A stretch of DNA of 64,000 nt from an uncultured Caryophanales bacterium (GCA_946628045.1 CAMOVZ010000001.1:62001-126000); one strand, 5' to 3'; shown: positions 26,051 through 35,744, numbered from the stretch's first letter. The notes: a model not told the origin generated them from the sequence alone. Translations and numbers: made by a program.

Positions 26051-27391
26051 TTATTCAAATATATATGGATGTGCCACAGTACCTTCTCCGCTTGCTATTA
26101 CTAAACCACTTTTCAATGTTATTATAGGACGAATTGAAAAAGATCCTTTTCTTTCCTTCCAACGACCAGTTTGCCAATAACGTATATAATAGTCTGAAAT
26201 TCCTCCATTAGAAATTAATCGTCCACAATAATGACTATCTGTACCATTATAGTAATAACGAGATGCAATCCAATAAACCGTATTTGAACCATTATATGTA
26301 TATGCTTTTAAACCACTATCACCATATCTAGAAGGATTAGTTTTATACACATCTCCTACTAGTTTTATATCATTCAAATATAATGTATCACCTCGTACTC
26401 CGCCAATATATTCTTCTCCTTCACCTTCTAAAGGAGTTGGAGTTGTTGAACCAGGTCGCGACGATGTTGAGCCATCAAACCAAGAAGTATCCTCGATTAC
26501 TAAACTTTGCCCATCATAACCCATCATTCTACTACCTATAGTATATCCTTCTTTTTCATATTTAGAAGCAAGATCTTGCATTCCCAATGCATAATTTTTA
26601 TAACCATCATATCCACCTATAGTTATATTGTAAAGTGAAGAATATTCCGATACTGCATCAAATGTACCATTCTCATATATTTTTATTACCCTCCATATCT
26701 TTTGTAAACGTGTTTCAATAGATCCAGAGAATCCCGCTACATCTGTTGTAGCGTATTCAGCATCAGGTATTATTTGAATATAGTCACCAACTTCAACTGG
26801 AGCTGGAACTACAATATCTACATAATTACCTTTATCTACAGCATCATCACCAGCTTGAACATAAACTGGTGTTATTTCACCAACAAATGGTTCACCTTCT
26901 TCAGGAATATTTTCAAGTTGATCATTTGTAATATTCTTTTTATATTGTAATCTCACTTTATAAGTTATTTTTTTTCCTACAGGTAATAAATCATTTCCAT
27001 CATAATTTGTTCCGTCAGCATATTTTATTGTAAACTCTAAATAATCAGAAATATCATCAACACTAGTTCCATTAATTGTAACATCTATTTGTTTCAACAT
27101 AGCATCTAATGTACCTCTATTAACCGCATCAACAGTAAATTCATAATAATCACCTGGTATTGTAACATCTGCTTCAAAATTAACTATTTTATTGTCATTA
27201 GAATCGATTGTAGCTGGAGTTGTTGGTGTTACACCACTTTCATTATCTACATTTTCCCAATGTACATCCCATGTATGTTTATTAATCAGTGCACTACCAT
27301 TTATTTTTAATGTCGTACTAAGTAAAGCAAAACCAATTGATAATGCAAGCACTAATACTAATAATATTAATACACTTCTTTTTTTCTTCAT
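26051..27391 (-). CDS. TasA/camelysin-like leader protein (type B, copy 2)
   Basis: A 446-residue exported protein, paralogue of 22167-23471 along its whole length. The leader ends GFALLSTTLKINGS; WDVHWENV and PGDYYEFTVDAVNRGTLDA follow. The C-terminal half repeats the type B plan: WRVIKI, GYDGYK, SRMMGYDGQ, EEYIGGVRGDTL, SRYYY, GRW and IRPIITL, ending HPYIF. Unlike copy 1, its last segment has ordinary AT-ending codons. The frame opens at a GTG at 27403, which is part of AGGTGATAAG; the ATG at 27391 is the likely start. It lies between ftsK and the arginase terminator. Confidence 0.8.
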   Translation of the reverse strand: MKKKRSVLILLVLVLALSIGFALLSTTLKINGSALINKHTWDVHWENVDNESGVTPTTPATIDSNDNKIVNFEADVTIPGDYYEFTVDAVNRGTLDAMLKQIDVTINGTSVDDISDYLEFTIKYADGTNYDGNDLLPVGKKITYKVRLQYKKNITNDQLENIPEEGEPFVGEITPVYVQAGDDAVDKGNYVDIVVPAPVEVGDYIQIIPDAEYATTDVAGFSGSIETRLQKIWRVIKIYENGTFDAVSEYSSLYNITIGGYDGYKNYALGMQDLASKYEKEGYTIGSRMMGYDGQSLVIEDTSWFDGSTSSRPGSTTPTPLEGEGEEYIGGVRGDTLYLNDIKLVGDVYKTNPSRYGDSGLKAYTYNGSNTVYWIASRYYYNGTDSHYCGRLISNGGISDYYIRYWQTGRWKERKGSFSIRPIITLKSGLVIASGEGTVAHPYIFE

Positions 27392-27429
27392 ATATCTTAT
27401 CACCTACTATAATTTTATAAGTAATACAA

Positions 27430-27487
27430 ATAAAAAGCAATATTTTAAATATATTGCTTTTTAATTTTACATATTATTTTACAACTA
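27430..27487 (-). promoter_or_regulatory. Paired TGTAAA block with terminator, ftsK 3' end and leader of TasA-like gene
   Basis: Two TGTAAA motifs (minus strand, 27478-27483 and 27466-27471), again 12 bases apart, directly follow the ftsK stop. A separate 12-base terminator stem (arms 27432-27443 and 27451-27462, AAAAAGCAATAT) comes next. Third occurrence of this arrangement. Confidence 0.55.
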
Positions 27488-29731
27488 TTCAGAAGTATTA
27501 TTCTCACTATATTTAACTAATACTTCACGAGGTTTAGAATTACCAGTAGCTGGACCAATAATTCCATTTTCTTCTAATTCATCAATCATAGTAGCTGCTT
27601 TATTATAACCTATCTTAAATTTTCTTTGTAAAAGTGAAGCACTAGCTTTACCAGTTTTAACTACAAAGTCAACTATTTCATTATATAATTCATCATTACT
27701 TGCTTCACGAGCTTCAGCCGCAGTCATTTTTTCTTCATTCTCTTCTTTCTTTTCTTCCTCTAGATTAGTAAATGTTGAATCATAACTAGCTTCTTGTTGA
27801 TTCTTAACAAAGTCAATTATCTTTTGAATTTCATTATCATGAATAAATGATCCTTGAATTCTTATTGGCGAATTTAATCCTATTGGTAAAAATAACATAT
27901 CTCCTTTACCAAGTAATTTTTCAGCTCCTGTTTGATCTAAAATAGTACGTGAATCAATTCCACTTCCTACTGCAAAAGCAATACGTGATGGAATATTAGC
28001 CTTAATAAGTCCAGTAATTACTTCTGTAGATGGTCTTTGAGTAGCAACAATTAAATGAATTCCAGCAGCACGTGCTTTTTGAGTAATTCTAAGTATTGAA
28101 TCTTCTACTTCTTTAGCAGCAACCATCATCAAGTCACTTAACTCATCTATAATAATTACTATATATGGCATCTTATCTAATTCTTCATCAGGATGTGCTT
28201 TATTATGACGTCTTACATATTCATTATATCCTTCTATTTGCTTAGTTCCAGTATTTGCAAACATGTGATATCTCTTTTCCATCTCATTAACCATCTTTTT
28301 AAGTAAAATAGATGCTTCTTTAGGGTCACTTACCACTGGACACATTAAATGTGGTATTCCATTATAGCAAGATAATTCAACTACTTTAGGGTCAACCATA
28401 GCAAGTTTTACTTCATCAGGTTTAGCACGCATTAATATTGAACAAATAATACCATTAACACATACTGATTTACCACTACCTGTAGTACCAGCAATCAACA
28501 TATGTGGCATTTTATTAATTTCACAAACTCCAATATCACCCATAATAGATTTACCTAAAGGTACCATTAATGTTTTATCAGGAGAAGATTTCATAATTTT
28601 ACTATCCATTATTTCATAGAAACTAACAGCTTGTGGATTATCATTAGCAAACTCAATTCCTACTGTACTTTTACCTGGAATTGGAGCTTCAATTCTAACG
28701 TCTTTTTTAGATAAAGCTAAAGCAATCTCCCTACTTAATGTAGTTATTTTATTAACACGAGTTCCGCTAGCAATCTCAAGTTCATATTGTGATACTGTTG
28801 GACCAACATGAACTTCAACGACCTTCGCAATAACCCCAAAACTCTTTAATACATTTTCTAACTTAGAAATATTAGCTTCTATTGCTGCATTATCAGTTTC
28901 AGTATTTTTATTTTTAGGTTTATTTAATATATCTAAAGATGGTAATTTATATGAAGGATTAACTAAATTACTAGAATGAACTTCTTCTTTTACTTCTTCT
29001 TCTTTAATATTACCCTTCTTTAATTCATCTAAATTCTGAACTACTTGTTTATTATCTTCCTCTTCATTACCATTACTAATAATAACCTTTTTCTGAGATA
29101 ATTTATCATCCTCTATATTTATTTCTTTATTTTCATGTTTTTCACGTTTTTCTTTAACGTATTCTACTCTATCTTTCAAGAAATCAACTATAGAGAACCC
29201 TGTAAACATACAAATACCTACACCAATAAATGTCCATGTAACTATCTGCATCCCTGTATATGAGAATAACTTAGTAAAAGCTAATGAAAACACTCCTCCA
29301 ATAAGACCCCCACCAACTGAAGCGGATTCTCCTATTGATCCTGTAGCCATTAAACTATTAAAACCTTTAATTAATTCATTAATAGTCTCTTTAAATATTA
29401 AATTAGTATTATAATCATTTGCTTTAACAAATTCCCAATGCATTAATGTTAGAATTCCAATTGCAAATAAATAGAACCCAAACATCTTAGTTGAGAAAAA
29501 CTCTGGCCAATCTCTTTTCCAAAAAGCATATATTCCTATTACAAACAATAATACTAAGAATATCATATAAATAGAACCTGATACAAACAATCCAAATGAT
29601 GCGATTAATCTTCCTACAGGTCCAAACTTACCTACACCTAATATAGCTAAAATAATTAATATTAATGCATATATCTCAATAGATATTTGAATCTTATTTT
29701 TCTTAGTACGTCTTTTCTTTCTCTTAGCCAT
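27485..29731 (-). CDS. ftsK: DNA translocase FtsK/SpoIIIE
   Basis: A 748-residue translocase that clears chromosome DNA from the division septum. Four or more membrane helices lie within 1-180, an acidic linker within 190-270, and the motor domain has Walker A GTTGSGKS at 415-422 and a Walker B with IIIDELSDL. A winged-helix gamma domain ends the protein (about 680-745, LLQRKFKIGYNKAATMIDELE), which reads DNA orientation sequences. Length is close to Bacillus SpoIIIE (about 790). ATG start behind a weak ribosome site. Confidence 0.95.
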   Translation of the reverse strand: MAKRKKRRTKKNKIQISIEIYALILIILAILGVGKFGPVGRLIASFGLFVSGSIYMIFLVLLFVIGIYAFWKRDWPEFFSTKMFGFYLFAIGILTLMHWEFVKANDYNTNLIFKETINELIKGFNSLMATGSIGESASVGGGLIGGVFSLAFTKLFSYTGMQIVTWTFIGVGICMFTGFSIVDFLKDRVEYVKEKREKHENKEINIEDDKLSQKKVIISNGNEEEDNKQVVQNLDELKKGNIKEEEVKEEVHSSNLVNPSYKLPSLDILNKPKNKNTETDNAAIEANISKLENVLKSFGVIAKVVEVHVGPTVSQYELEIASGTRVNKITTLSREIALALSKKDVRIEAPIPGKSTVGIEFANDNPQAVSFYEIMDSKIMKSSPDKTLMVPLGKSIMGDIGVCEINKMPHMLIAGTTGSGKSVCVNGIICSILMRAKPDEVKLAMVDPKVVELSCYNGIPHLMCPVVSDPKEASILLKKMVNEMEKRYHMFANTGTKQIEGYNEYVRRHNKAHPDEELDKMPYIVIIIDELSDLMMVAAKEVEDSILRITQKARAAGIHLIVATQRPSTEVITGLIKANIPSRIAFAVGSGIDSRTILDQTGAEKLLGKGDMLFLPIGLNSPIRIQGSFIHDNEIQKIIDFVKNQQEASYDSTFTNLEEEKKEENEEKMTAAEAREASNDELYNEIVDFVVKTGKASASLLQRKFKIGYNKAATMIDELEENGIIGPATGNSKPREVLVKYSENNTSE

Positions 29732-29817
29732 CTATTTCACCAATCTTTCTAGTAATATTATACTACATTTATTTAATTTACAAATATATTAAACTGTCTA
29801 CTTGTCACAATTAAACA

Positions 29818-30960
29818 CTATTTACACATTTTACTATATTCTTCATATACTTTATTAACTTCCATCTCCCAAGTACAATATATTTCTTTATAAACATTTT
29901 TTCTAACATTATTTAAAGTATTTTTATCATTAATAATATCAATAATTTTATTACCATAAGATTTATAATCATTACTACATAAATATCCATTATGACTATC
30001 TATTATACTTGATGAAGTAGCACTACCTTTTATAAATACACCTGGACACTTTTGTGAAGCAGCTTCTACTTGAACTACACTAGATGCATCATATAAAGAT
30101 GGAAATAAAAACAAATCACTACTTGCATAATAATCTTTTAATAATTCTCTATCACTACATTTTCCACATAAAATAATTTTATCTTCTAATTTATATTCTT
30201 TTATTTTCTTTTCTAATTCTAATTTATCTTGTCCATCTCCAACAAATAACATTTTAAACTTAATTTTATCTTTAATATAATTTAAAGACTCTACTATTAA
30301 GAATATATTCTTTAATTTATTAATTCTACCTACAAATAAAAATATATTTTCATCTTTCTTAATATTATACATCTTACTTATTTTTTCTTTTGCTTTACTT
30401 TTATCATCAACTAATTTCCAATCAGTAGCATTTCTAGCTAACAATAAATTATTCTTAAATCCATATTCATTAATTACAACATCTCTCATACCTTCATTAA
30501 CTGTATAACAAACATCACATTTTTCAAATAACTTCATTGTATATCTAGTTAATTTTTTAGATAATAATTTATTCTTGGTAGCTCTATAAAAATCTTTATA
30601 AAATTGACTATGTATAGTTCCAAATAAAGGTATATTATGTTTCTTAGCATATTCTACTCCAAGTCGACCTATAGTAGCTGGAGAATGAATATGAATAATA
30701 TCTAATTTATATTTATCTAATTCTTTTAAAAATTTTCTATCAATTTTAGGTAATGGAAGAGAATAATCTATTTTAGGCATTTTAATAGACTTACATCTTA
30801 CTACTTTATAAGGTAATTTAGTATCATCATACCTACCAGTATTAGGAGCAAATACAATTACATCACACTTTTTACTAAGTATTTTGGCATAATTATCTAC
30901 TACAGTAACAACTCCATCAATCATCGGATAAAATGTATCTATAAATAAACCTATTCTCAT
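29818..30960 (-). CDS. GT4 glycosyltransferase, probably glycolipid synthesis
   Basis: A 380-residue two-domain glycosyltransferase. The N-terminus MRIGLFIDTFYPMIDGVVTVV with HIHSPATIGRLG, and the C-terminal half with FVGRINKLKN and PSLYDASSVVQVEAAS (the E-x7-E region), are typical of GT4 enzymes that transfer sugar to diacylglycerol in Firmicutes. The likely product is a monoglucosyl or galactosyl diacylglycerol for membrane or lipoteichoic anchor synthesis, but acceptor identity is inference. ATG behind AGGTGAAAAT. Single-gene unit before ftsK. Confidence 0.83.
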   Translation of the reverse strand: MRIGLFIDTFYPMIDGVVTVVDNYAKILSKKCDVIVFAPNTGRYDDTKLPYKVVRCKSIKMPKIDYSLPLPKIDRKFLKELDKYKLDIIHIHSPATIGRLGVEYAKKHNIPLFGTIHSQFYKDFYRATKNKLLSKKLTRYTMKLFEKCDVCYTVNEGMRDVVINEYGFKNNLLLARNATDWKLVDDKSKAKEKISKMYNIKKDENIFLFVGRINKLKNIFLIVESLNYIKDKIKFKMLFVGDGQDKLELEKKIKEYKLEDKIILCGKCSDRELLKDYYASSDLFLFPSLYDASSVVQVEAASQKCPGVFIKGSATSSSIIDSHNGYLCSNDYKSYGNKIIDIINDKNTLNNVRKNVYKEIYCTWEMEVNKVYEEYSKMCK

Positions 30961-31003
30961 ATTTTCACCTATTTAAATTATAACAAAATAATAAACAAAA
31001 AAA

Positions 31004-31019
31004 AAGAGCCTAAGCTCTT
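31004..31019 (-). terminator. Terminator of efp
   Basis: A 6-base stem AAGAGC/GCTCTT with the efp stop codon in the loop and a long A-run (T-run on the minus strand) beyond. Confidence 0.75.
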
Positions 31020-31567
31020 GATACATATTTTGAATCAGCAGTAGAAACAATAATAGTTTCTCCTTCTTCAATAAATAATGGAACTCTTACCATTAAACCA
31101 GTTTCACATTCTGCATCTTTTAAAGCATTTGTTGTTGTGTTACCTTTAACAGCTGGTTCAGTATGAGTAATTACTAATTCAACTTTATCTGGTAAATCAA
31201 TTCCTAAAATTTCTCCTTCATAACTAGTAATATATACTTCTAAATTTTCTTTTAATAACTTAGCTTGATTACCAATTTTACTAGCTGGAATTTCTAATTG
31301 ATCATAAGTTTCCATATTCATGAAATAATATATATCATTCATGTTATATAAATATTGCATTTGTTGTTTTTCAATACGTGCAGTAGCCACTTTAACACCT
31401 GCATTAAAAGTTTGTTCAAAAATAGCTCCAGTTCTTAAATTTTTAAGTTTAGCTTTAACAATAGCTGCACCTTTACCTGGTTTAACATGTTGAGTTTCCA
31501 TTACTACATAAATATTTCCTTCATATTCAATAGTAATACCATTTTTTAAATCATTTGTACTTATCAT
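31010..31567 (-). CDS. efp: Translation elongation factor P
   Basis: A 185-residue three-domain protein that relieves ribosome stalling at proline runs. The tip loop KPGKGAAIV carries Lys32, the residue modified in many bacteria. The rest follows the EF-P pattern (NAGVKV, YITSYEGEILGIDLPDKVEL and so on in pieces). Proline-rich tails such as that of PilB in this window are plausible EF-P clients (inference). It lies downstream of rpmG but after the rpmG terminator. ATG behind AGGAGTGATAAT. Confidence 0.95.
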   Translation of the reverse strand: MISTNDLKNGITIEYEGNIYVVMETQHVKPGKGAAIVKAKLKNLRTGAIFEQTFNAGVKVATARIEKQQMQYLYNMNDIYYFMNMETYDQLEIPASKIGNQAKLLKENLEVYITSYEGEILGIDLPDKVELVITHTEPAVKGNTTTNALKDAECETGLMVRVPLFIEEGETIIVSTADSKYVSRA

Positions 31568-31586
31568 ATTATCACTCCTAAATTAA

Positions 31587-31608
31587 AAAATAAGTTTAAA
31601 CTTATTTT
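31587..31608 (-). terminator. Terminator of rpmG
   Basis: A perfect 22-base palindrome centred on AGTTTAAACT with A-run and T-run ends; the rpmG stop codon falls in its outer arm. Confidence 0.75.
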
Positions 31609-31771
31609 ATTTCTTTTCCTTATGTACTGTGTGTTTTCTACATCTAGGACAGTATTTATTCATTTCAAGACGATCAGTTGTATTTCTAACATTTTTTTCT
31701 TCTCTATAGTTTTCTTCTTTACATTCACTACATACAAGAGTTTTATATTGTCTATTTCCTACTTTAGCCAT
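31607..31771 (-). CDS. rpmG: 50S ribosomal protein bL33
   Basis: A 54-residue gene. The product begins [14 protein letters not shown] and has two CxxC pairs (Cys14/Cys17 and Cys41/Cys44), the zinc-binding form of bL33, ending KHTVHKEKK. Length and motifs fit bL33 exactly. The ribosome site is a strong AAGGAGG and the promoter is at 31801-31828. Being of the zinc-binding type, a zinc-free paralogue might exist elsewhere in the genome. Confidence 0.93.
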   Translation of the reverse strand: MAKVGNRQYKTLVCSECKEENYREEKNVRNTTDRLEMNKYCPRCRKHTVHKEKK

Positions 31772-31800
31772 TTTCTTTCCCTCCTTAAACGCCTACATGT

Positions 31801-31828
31801 ATTATACCAAATATTTCATATTTTGCAA
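31801..31828 (-). promoter_or_regulatory. Promoter of rpmG
   Basis: On the minus strand TTGCAA (31823-31828) and TATAAT (31801-31806) are 16 bases apart, and the -10 is extended by TGG. It lies 30 bases before the rpmG start. Confidence 0.75.
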
Positions 31829-31845
31829 TGTTTTTTTAATTAAAA

Positions 31846-31871
31846 AAGCAATTATACATATATAATTGCTT
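31846..31871 (-). terminator. Terminator of the gene at 31873
   Basis: An 11-base stem AAGCAATTATA/TATAATTGCTT with a CATA loop and a T-run on the minus strand. Confidence 0.8.
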
Positions 31872-31872
31872 A

Positions 31873-32424
31873 TTATCTTATACTGTTTTCTTCTAATTTT
31901 TGTAATCTTTTAATTTTTGAATAAACTTTTTGCTTAGATTCAGATACATCTACATATTCATGAGACTCATCATAGTTTTCATTTTTCCACATTACATCTT
32001 TTATATAATAACATTCATCAAGAGTCCAATATGGGCTATGTGTAGCCTCATAAAAAGGATAACCATTCTTCGAAAAGGTTAAAACACACCTTTTAACTGA
32101 ATTTGCAACATCATCTGAAAGTTCTTGCTTTTCAAAATTTTCTACTATTTCTTTTATTGAAAGTTTTTGTTCTATTTCTTCCATTATTTTTAGTGCATTT
32201 TTTATAATTATTCCTCTATCAACACCCATAGCAGATTTTACTACTGCAGCAGCCCATTCATCAACTCTATATGAATATATTAATTTAATACCCCTTTTAA
32301 TTTGATCAGGAATATTATTAATAGCATCATTTGTTTCCTTTATTAAACTTTCTTTATATTCTTCTTGTCCAGGTTCATTTGCCTTATCCAATTCTCTTTT
32401 TGTGCAAGCGATAAATTCTTCCAT
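31873..32424 (-). CDS. Protein of unknown function
   Basis: A 183-residue, mostly helical soluble protein with no signal peptide or membrane segment. It has a strong AGGAGGGTTAT ribosome site and its own terminator. The N-terminal half is charged (Lys, Glu, Asp); a central stretch VDEWAAAVVKSAMGVDRG and an aromatic segment GYPFYEATHSPYWTLDECYYIKD stand out. Composition is less extreme than in its neighbours, so acquisition is possible. I do not recognise the family. Confidence 0.65.
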   Translation of the reverse strand: MEEFIACTKRELDKANEPGQEEYKESLIKETNDAINNIPDQIKRGIKLIYSYRVDEWAAAVVKSAMGVDRGIIIKNALKIMEEIEQKLSIKEIVENFEKQELSDDVANSVKRCVLTFSKNGYPFYEATHSPYWTLDECYYIKDVMWKNENYDESHEYVDVSESKQKVYSKIKRLQKLEENSIR

Positions 32425-32461
32425 ATAACCCTCCTATTGATTAATTATTATACACAAAAAA

Positions 32462-34510
32462 TTAATCAAGTCCATACATTTCTACATATTTTCTTGCTAC
32501 TTCACCAGTAATTCTATAAGTAACTAGTGATGCATAATTAATATTAGAATTAGGATGTGATGAATCAGGAGATGTAACTACTATACTCATCTTAGGATTT
32601 TCTCTAGGTAAATAACCTATAAATGAACTAGTAATTGTCTCTGTATCTATTACTCCATCATTATTAGTATCAATAAAACTTTGACTAGTACCAGTTTTTC
32701 CAGCAGCTCTAAATGAAGATTCCATATAACCAACTCCATAACCCCAATCCATAACAGCGCCAAAACCCTCTTTAACTCTATTCATATATACTGGATCAGT
32801 ATCTACCTTATTAAGTATTTTTACCTCATAATTAGATTCAAGTTTACCTATCTCATCATTTTCACTACTAGAATGAACTTCTTTTAATAAATGAGGTGGT
32901 ATTCTTTCACCATTACGAGCTATAGTCGTGATATATTGAGATAATTGCATTGGAGTATATGTTTCATATTGTCCCATAACAAAATCAAGTAAATTACCTG
33001 CTGCTTTATCACGAGAAGAATAACCACTACTTTCTCTAGGTAAATCTATTCCCGTTTTAACCCCAAGCCCAAAAGAATGATACATTCTTCTATAAGTATC
33101 AAAAGCATTTTGATTAAAGTTAAGCTTCATTCCTCTAAAATACTCTTGTCCATTAACTCTAATTGCTGTTTTAAATTGATATACATTACTTGATTTAGCT
33201 AATGCTGTTATATCATCAATTACTCCTAAATCATTAACAGAAGAACACTTTTCCCTAACTCCAGCTACTTTAACACATTCATCAAGCATCTTTTCACCCA
33301 TTTTAATAGCACCTGTATTATAACCAACTAACATAGATGCACCTTTAACTACAGAACCCGGTGTTATTGGTTGCATTAATATACTATTAATATTATCTCT
33401 TATTTCACCATTAACTAATCTTTTAGATGCCATTGCAAGTATTTCACCAGTTCTAGGATCTTCTATCACAACACTTGAATGATCATAAAATTCAGTATTA
33501 GGCTCAGTCTTAGCTCTTAATATTTGTTCACTTAATATTCTTTCTACTTCCATCTGTAAATTAATATCTATAGTTAATACTATATCTTTACCACGAGTTC
33601 CTTCTTTAATTAATCTTTTCTCATATGAATTTACCATTTCATAAACATCTTTTTCACCATGTAGATACTCTTCATATTCTTTTTCTATATAACTAAGTCC
33701 TACTCTATCATTTAAACTATAACCTTTTTTTAAATAATAATCTTTTTCTTCTAAAGGTATACCTTGTGAAGTAGTAGAAACAGTCCCTAACATACTCTTA
33801 AAAGTATCACCATATAAATATACTCTTTCCCAATCAAGTTTAGTATTAAACCCATCTAGTAAACTATTATTCTCAGATACATAAGCATATTCTAAATCAC
33901 TAACATCACTTTTAATTATCTTTTCTTCATAAGTATATCCTCTATTCATTAAATAATATAAATAAGCAATCTTTTTCTCTTCATCACTAAACTCTAAATC
34001 ATTAGATTTAATTCTCTTTAATTTCAATTCATCTAAATCTTTAACAGTCATTTTTCGCCTGTTTACTTTTTCTATTTCTTTTTTAGTTACTAATTTATCA
34101 CATTTTGCTTTATTCTTAGCACAAAAATATTCTCTAGCATTTCTATCACTTAATCTATTATAATCAATATCTATATGAGGAGATAAAACCTTAGCTGTCT
34201 CAATCATCTCTAAATTAGTAGTACCCTTTTTCTTTTGATATGTAATAGTTTTTAAAGACTTATTATCTACTAATAAATTATAGTTTCTATCATATATTCT
34301 ACCACGAGGTGTACTAGTACCATATACTTTAGAATAAGTAAGTAAAGATAAAGACTCATCATACTTATCTTTATTAATAATCATAGTATTAATAATACTA
34401 ATAAATATATAACTAAATAAAATAATAAATACAACAAAAAAACTAATAAATCTATTATTTATTATTTTATTATAATTATTAGATTTTCTCTTTTTATTTA
34501 GTCTCTTCAT
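32462..34510 (-). CDS. Class B penicillin-binding protein (transpeptidase, FtsI/PBP2 type)
   Basis: A 682-residue cell-wall transpeptidase. One membrane anchor (about 21-44), a pedestal domain, and a catalytic domain with SVVK at 386-389 (nucleophile Ser386), SSN at 440-442 and KTGT at 605-608; all active residues are present. It crosslinks peptidoglycan outside the membrane. No PASTA domains follow. The gene stands alone rather than in a dcw cluster, so the septal versus elongation role is not settled; RGRIYDRNYNLL matches the common pedestal motif. ATG start with a weak ribosome site. Confidence 0.9.
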   Translation of the reverse strand: MKRLNKKRKSNNYNKIINNRFISFFVVFIILFSYIFISIINTMIINKDKYDESLSLLTYSKVYGTSTPRGRIYDRNYNLLVDNKSLKTITYQKKKGTTNLEMIETAKVLSPHIDIDYNRLSDRNAREYFCAKNKAKCDKLVTKKEIEKVNRRKMTVKDLDELKLKRIKSNDLEFSDEEKKIAYLYYLMNRGYTYEEKIIKSDVSDLEYAYVSENNSLLDGFNTKLDWERVYLYGDTFKSMLGTVSTTSQGIPLEEKDYYLKKGYSLNDRVGLSYIEKEYEEYLHGEKDVYEMVNSYEKRLIKEGTRGKDIVLTIDINLQMEVERILSEQILRAKTEPNTEFYDHSSVVIEDPRTGEILAMASKRLVNGEIRDNINSILMQPITPGSVVKGASMLVGYNTGAIKMGEKMLDECVKVAGVREKCSSVNDLGVIDDITALAKSSNVYQFKTAIRVNGQEYFRGMKLNFNQNAFDTYRRMYHSFGLGVKTGIDLPRESSGYSSRDKAAGNLLDFVMGQYETYTPMQLSQYITTIARNGERIPPHLLKEVHSSSENDEIGKLESNYEVKILNKVDTDPVYMNRVKEGFGAVMDWGYGVGYMESSFRAAGKTGTSQSFIDTNNDGVIDTETITSSFIGYLPRENPKMSIVVTSPDSSHPNSNINYASLVTYRITGEVARKYVEMYGLD

Positions 34511-34559
34511 AATAATAGTTTATCACATATTTTATATATTAATTCATATAATTTATTAG

Positions 34560-34817
34560 GTGATTATTATTTATAAAGAATTAATAAAAAAATATATTAA
34601 TTATTTAGAACCAATTCATATAAAAAATTATGCTAATAATAAAAATATATCCATTTCAAGTGATGAAGTTAATATAATATATAAGTTTCTAAAAAATAAC
34701 TATCTAGATCTACTAGATAATGAATCTACTCTAAATAAATTAAAACCATTAATAAGAGAAGATTTGTATAAAGAAATATTAAAAGAATATAAAGAAAACA
34801 AAGCTAAATATTTTTAG
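34560..34817 (+). CDS. DUF2624-like small protein (YqfT family)
   Basis: An 85-residue, helical, charged protein. The pattern YLEPIHIKNYANNKNISISSDEVNIIYKFLK followed by a Lys-rich end (given here in fragments) resembles DUF2624/YqfT, which lies beside nfo in Bacillus; here it is convergent with nfo, supporting the call. There is no ATG in range. GTG 34560 is possible, but it forms part of an AGGTGATT ribosome site, leaving ATT at 34566 or 34569 as a rare alternative start. Its 3' end overlaps nfo by 4 bases inside a shared hairpin. Confidence 0.65.
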   Translation: MIIIYKELIKKYINYLEPIHIKNYANNKNISISSDEVNIIYKFLKNNYLDLLDNESTLNKLKPLIREDLYKEILKEYKENKAKYF

Positions 34818-34826
34818 CTTTGTTTT
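34795..34826. terminator. Bidirectional terminator inside the ends of two genes
   Basis: A 14-base perfect stem (34795-34808 and 34813-34826, core ACAAAGCTAAA). Its arms encode the last residues of the DUF2624-like protein on one strand and of Nfo on the other. Confidence 0.85.
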
Positions 34827-35692
34827 ACTTTTTCTATTAAATTTTTATCAAACTTTTTATTTCTAATCATTTCTATTTCTTCCTTATATGGAGGGTATTC
34901 CCTATCTACATAAGGTGTTTCCAAAATTCTAGGAATGTCTCCTAGTCTTTCATTATAAATAATATTAATTATATTATCAAAACCTATAGTTCCAAATCCT
35001 ATATTTTCATGTCTGTCTTTATGTGAAGCAAATGGATTTTTAGAATCATTTATATGAATACAACCAATTTTTTCTATTCCTATAATAGAATCAAACAAAT
35101 CAAGAAACTCATCAAATTTACTCATATCATATCCTGCATCATTCAAGTGACATGTATCAAGACATACTCCAATATGAGTTTTATCTTCTACACCGTCAAT
35201 TATTCTTTTAATCTCTTCCAAATGAGATCCTACTTCACTACCTTTACCAGCCATAGTTTCAAGTAAAATAATAACTTCATTATCTTTAACATTAGATAAA
35301 ACTATATTTAATCCTTTAATAATGTTTTCAATTCCCTTATCTATTCCAAGTCCTACATGACTACCAGGATGAAGCACCATTAATTTAACACCTAAACTAT
35401 TTACTCTTTTTACTTCTTCAGTTAAAAAATTAACAGAAAAATCAAAATTTCCTTCATTACATAAATTAATAATATATGGAGCATGAACAACTACTTTAGA
35501 TACATCCATATTATTTTCTTTCATCTTAATAATTGCTTTATTAGTTAATTCACTGTCTATTGAAGATCTAAAAGTATTTTGTGGAGCACCAGTATAAAAC
35601 ATAAAAGTGTTTTCTCCATAACTTAAAGCTTCCTCTAAGCTTCCTAACATTTGGCTATTCTTACTAAAACCAACATGACTACCTATAAACAT
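34814..35692 (-). CDS. nfo: Endonuclease IV (AP endonuclease)
   Basis: A 292-residue TIM-barrel DNA repair enzyme with three zinc ions that cuts 5' of abasic sites. The start MFIGSHVGF, VVHAPYIINLCN, LVMLHPGSHVG, LLETMAGKGSEVG, CLDTCHLNDAGYD and HINDSKNPFASHKDRHENIGFG (in pieces) provide all the ligand motifs. Full length. The last codons lie within the shared terminator. ATG behind AGGTGATATT. Confidence 0.95.
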   Translation of the reverse strand: MFIGSHVGFSKNSQMLGSLEEALSYGENTFMFYTGAPQNTFRSSIDSELTNKAIIKMKENNMDVSKVVVHAPYIINLCNEGNFDFSVNFLTEEVKRVNSLGVKLMVLHPGSHVGLGIDKGIENIIKGLNIVLSNVKDNEVIILLETMAGKGSEVGSHLEEIKRIIDGVEDKTHIGVCLDTCHLNDAGYDMSKFDEFLDLFDSIIGIEKIGCIHINDSKNPFASHKDRHENIGFGTIGFDNIINIIYNERLGDIPRILETPYVDREYPPYKEEIEMIRNKKFDKNLIEKVKQS

Positions 35693-35720
35693 AATATCAC
35701 CTATTTCATTATAACATAAA

Positions 35721-35738
35721 AAAAGAGCTTACGCTCTT
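35721..35738 (-). terminator. Terminator of the pilin gene at 35745
   Basis: The stem AAGAGC/GCTCTT with a TTAC loop and a run of A (T on the minus strand), seven bases past the stop codon. Confidence 0.75.
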
Positions 35739-35744
35739 AGTTTA

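Noticed and set aside
16514..27483. TGTAAA pairs as WalR (YycF) boxes
   Set aside because: WalR sites need five bases between hexamers; all three pairs here have six, and they lie at 3' ends of upstream genes. Kept only as an unexplained conserved block.
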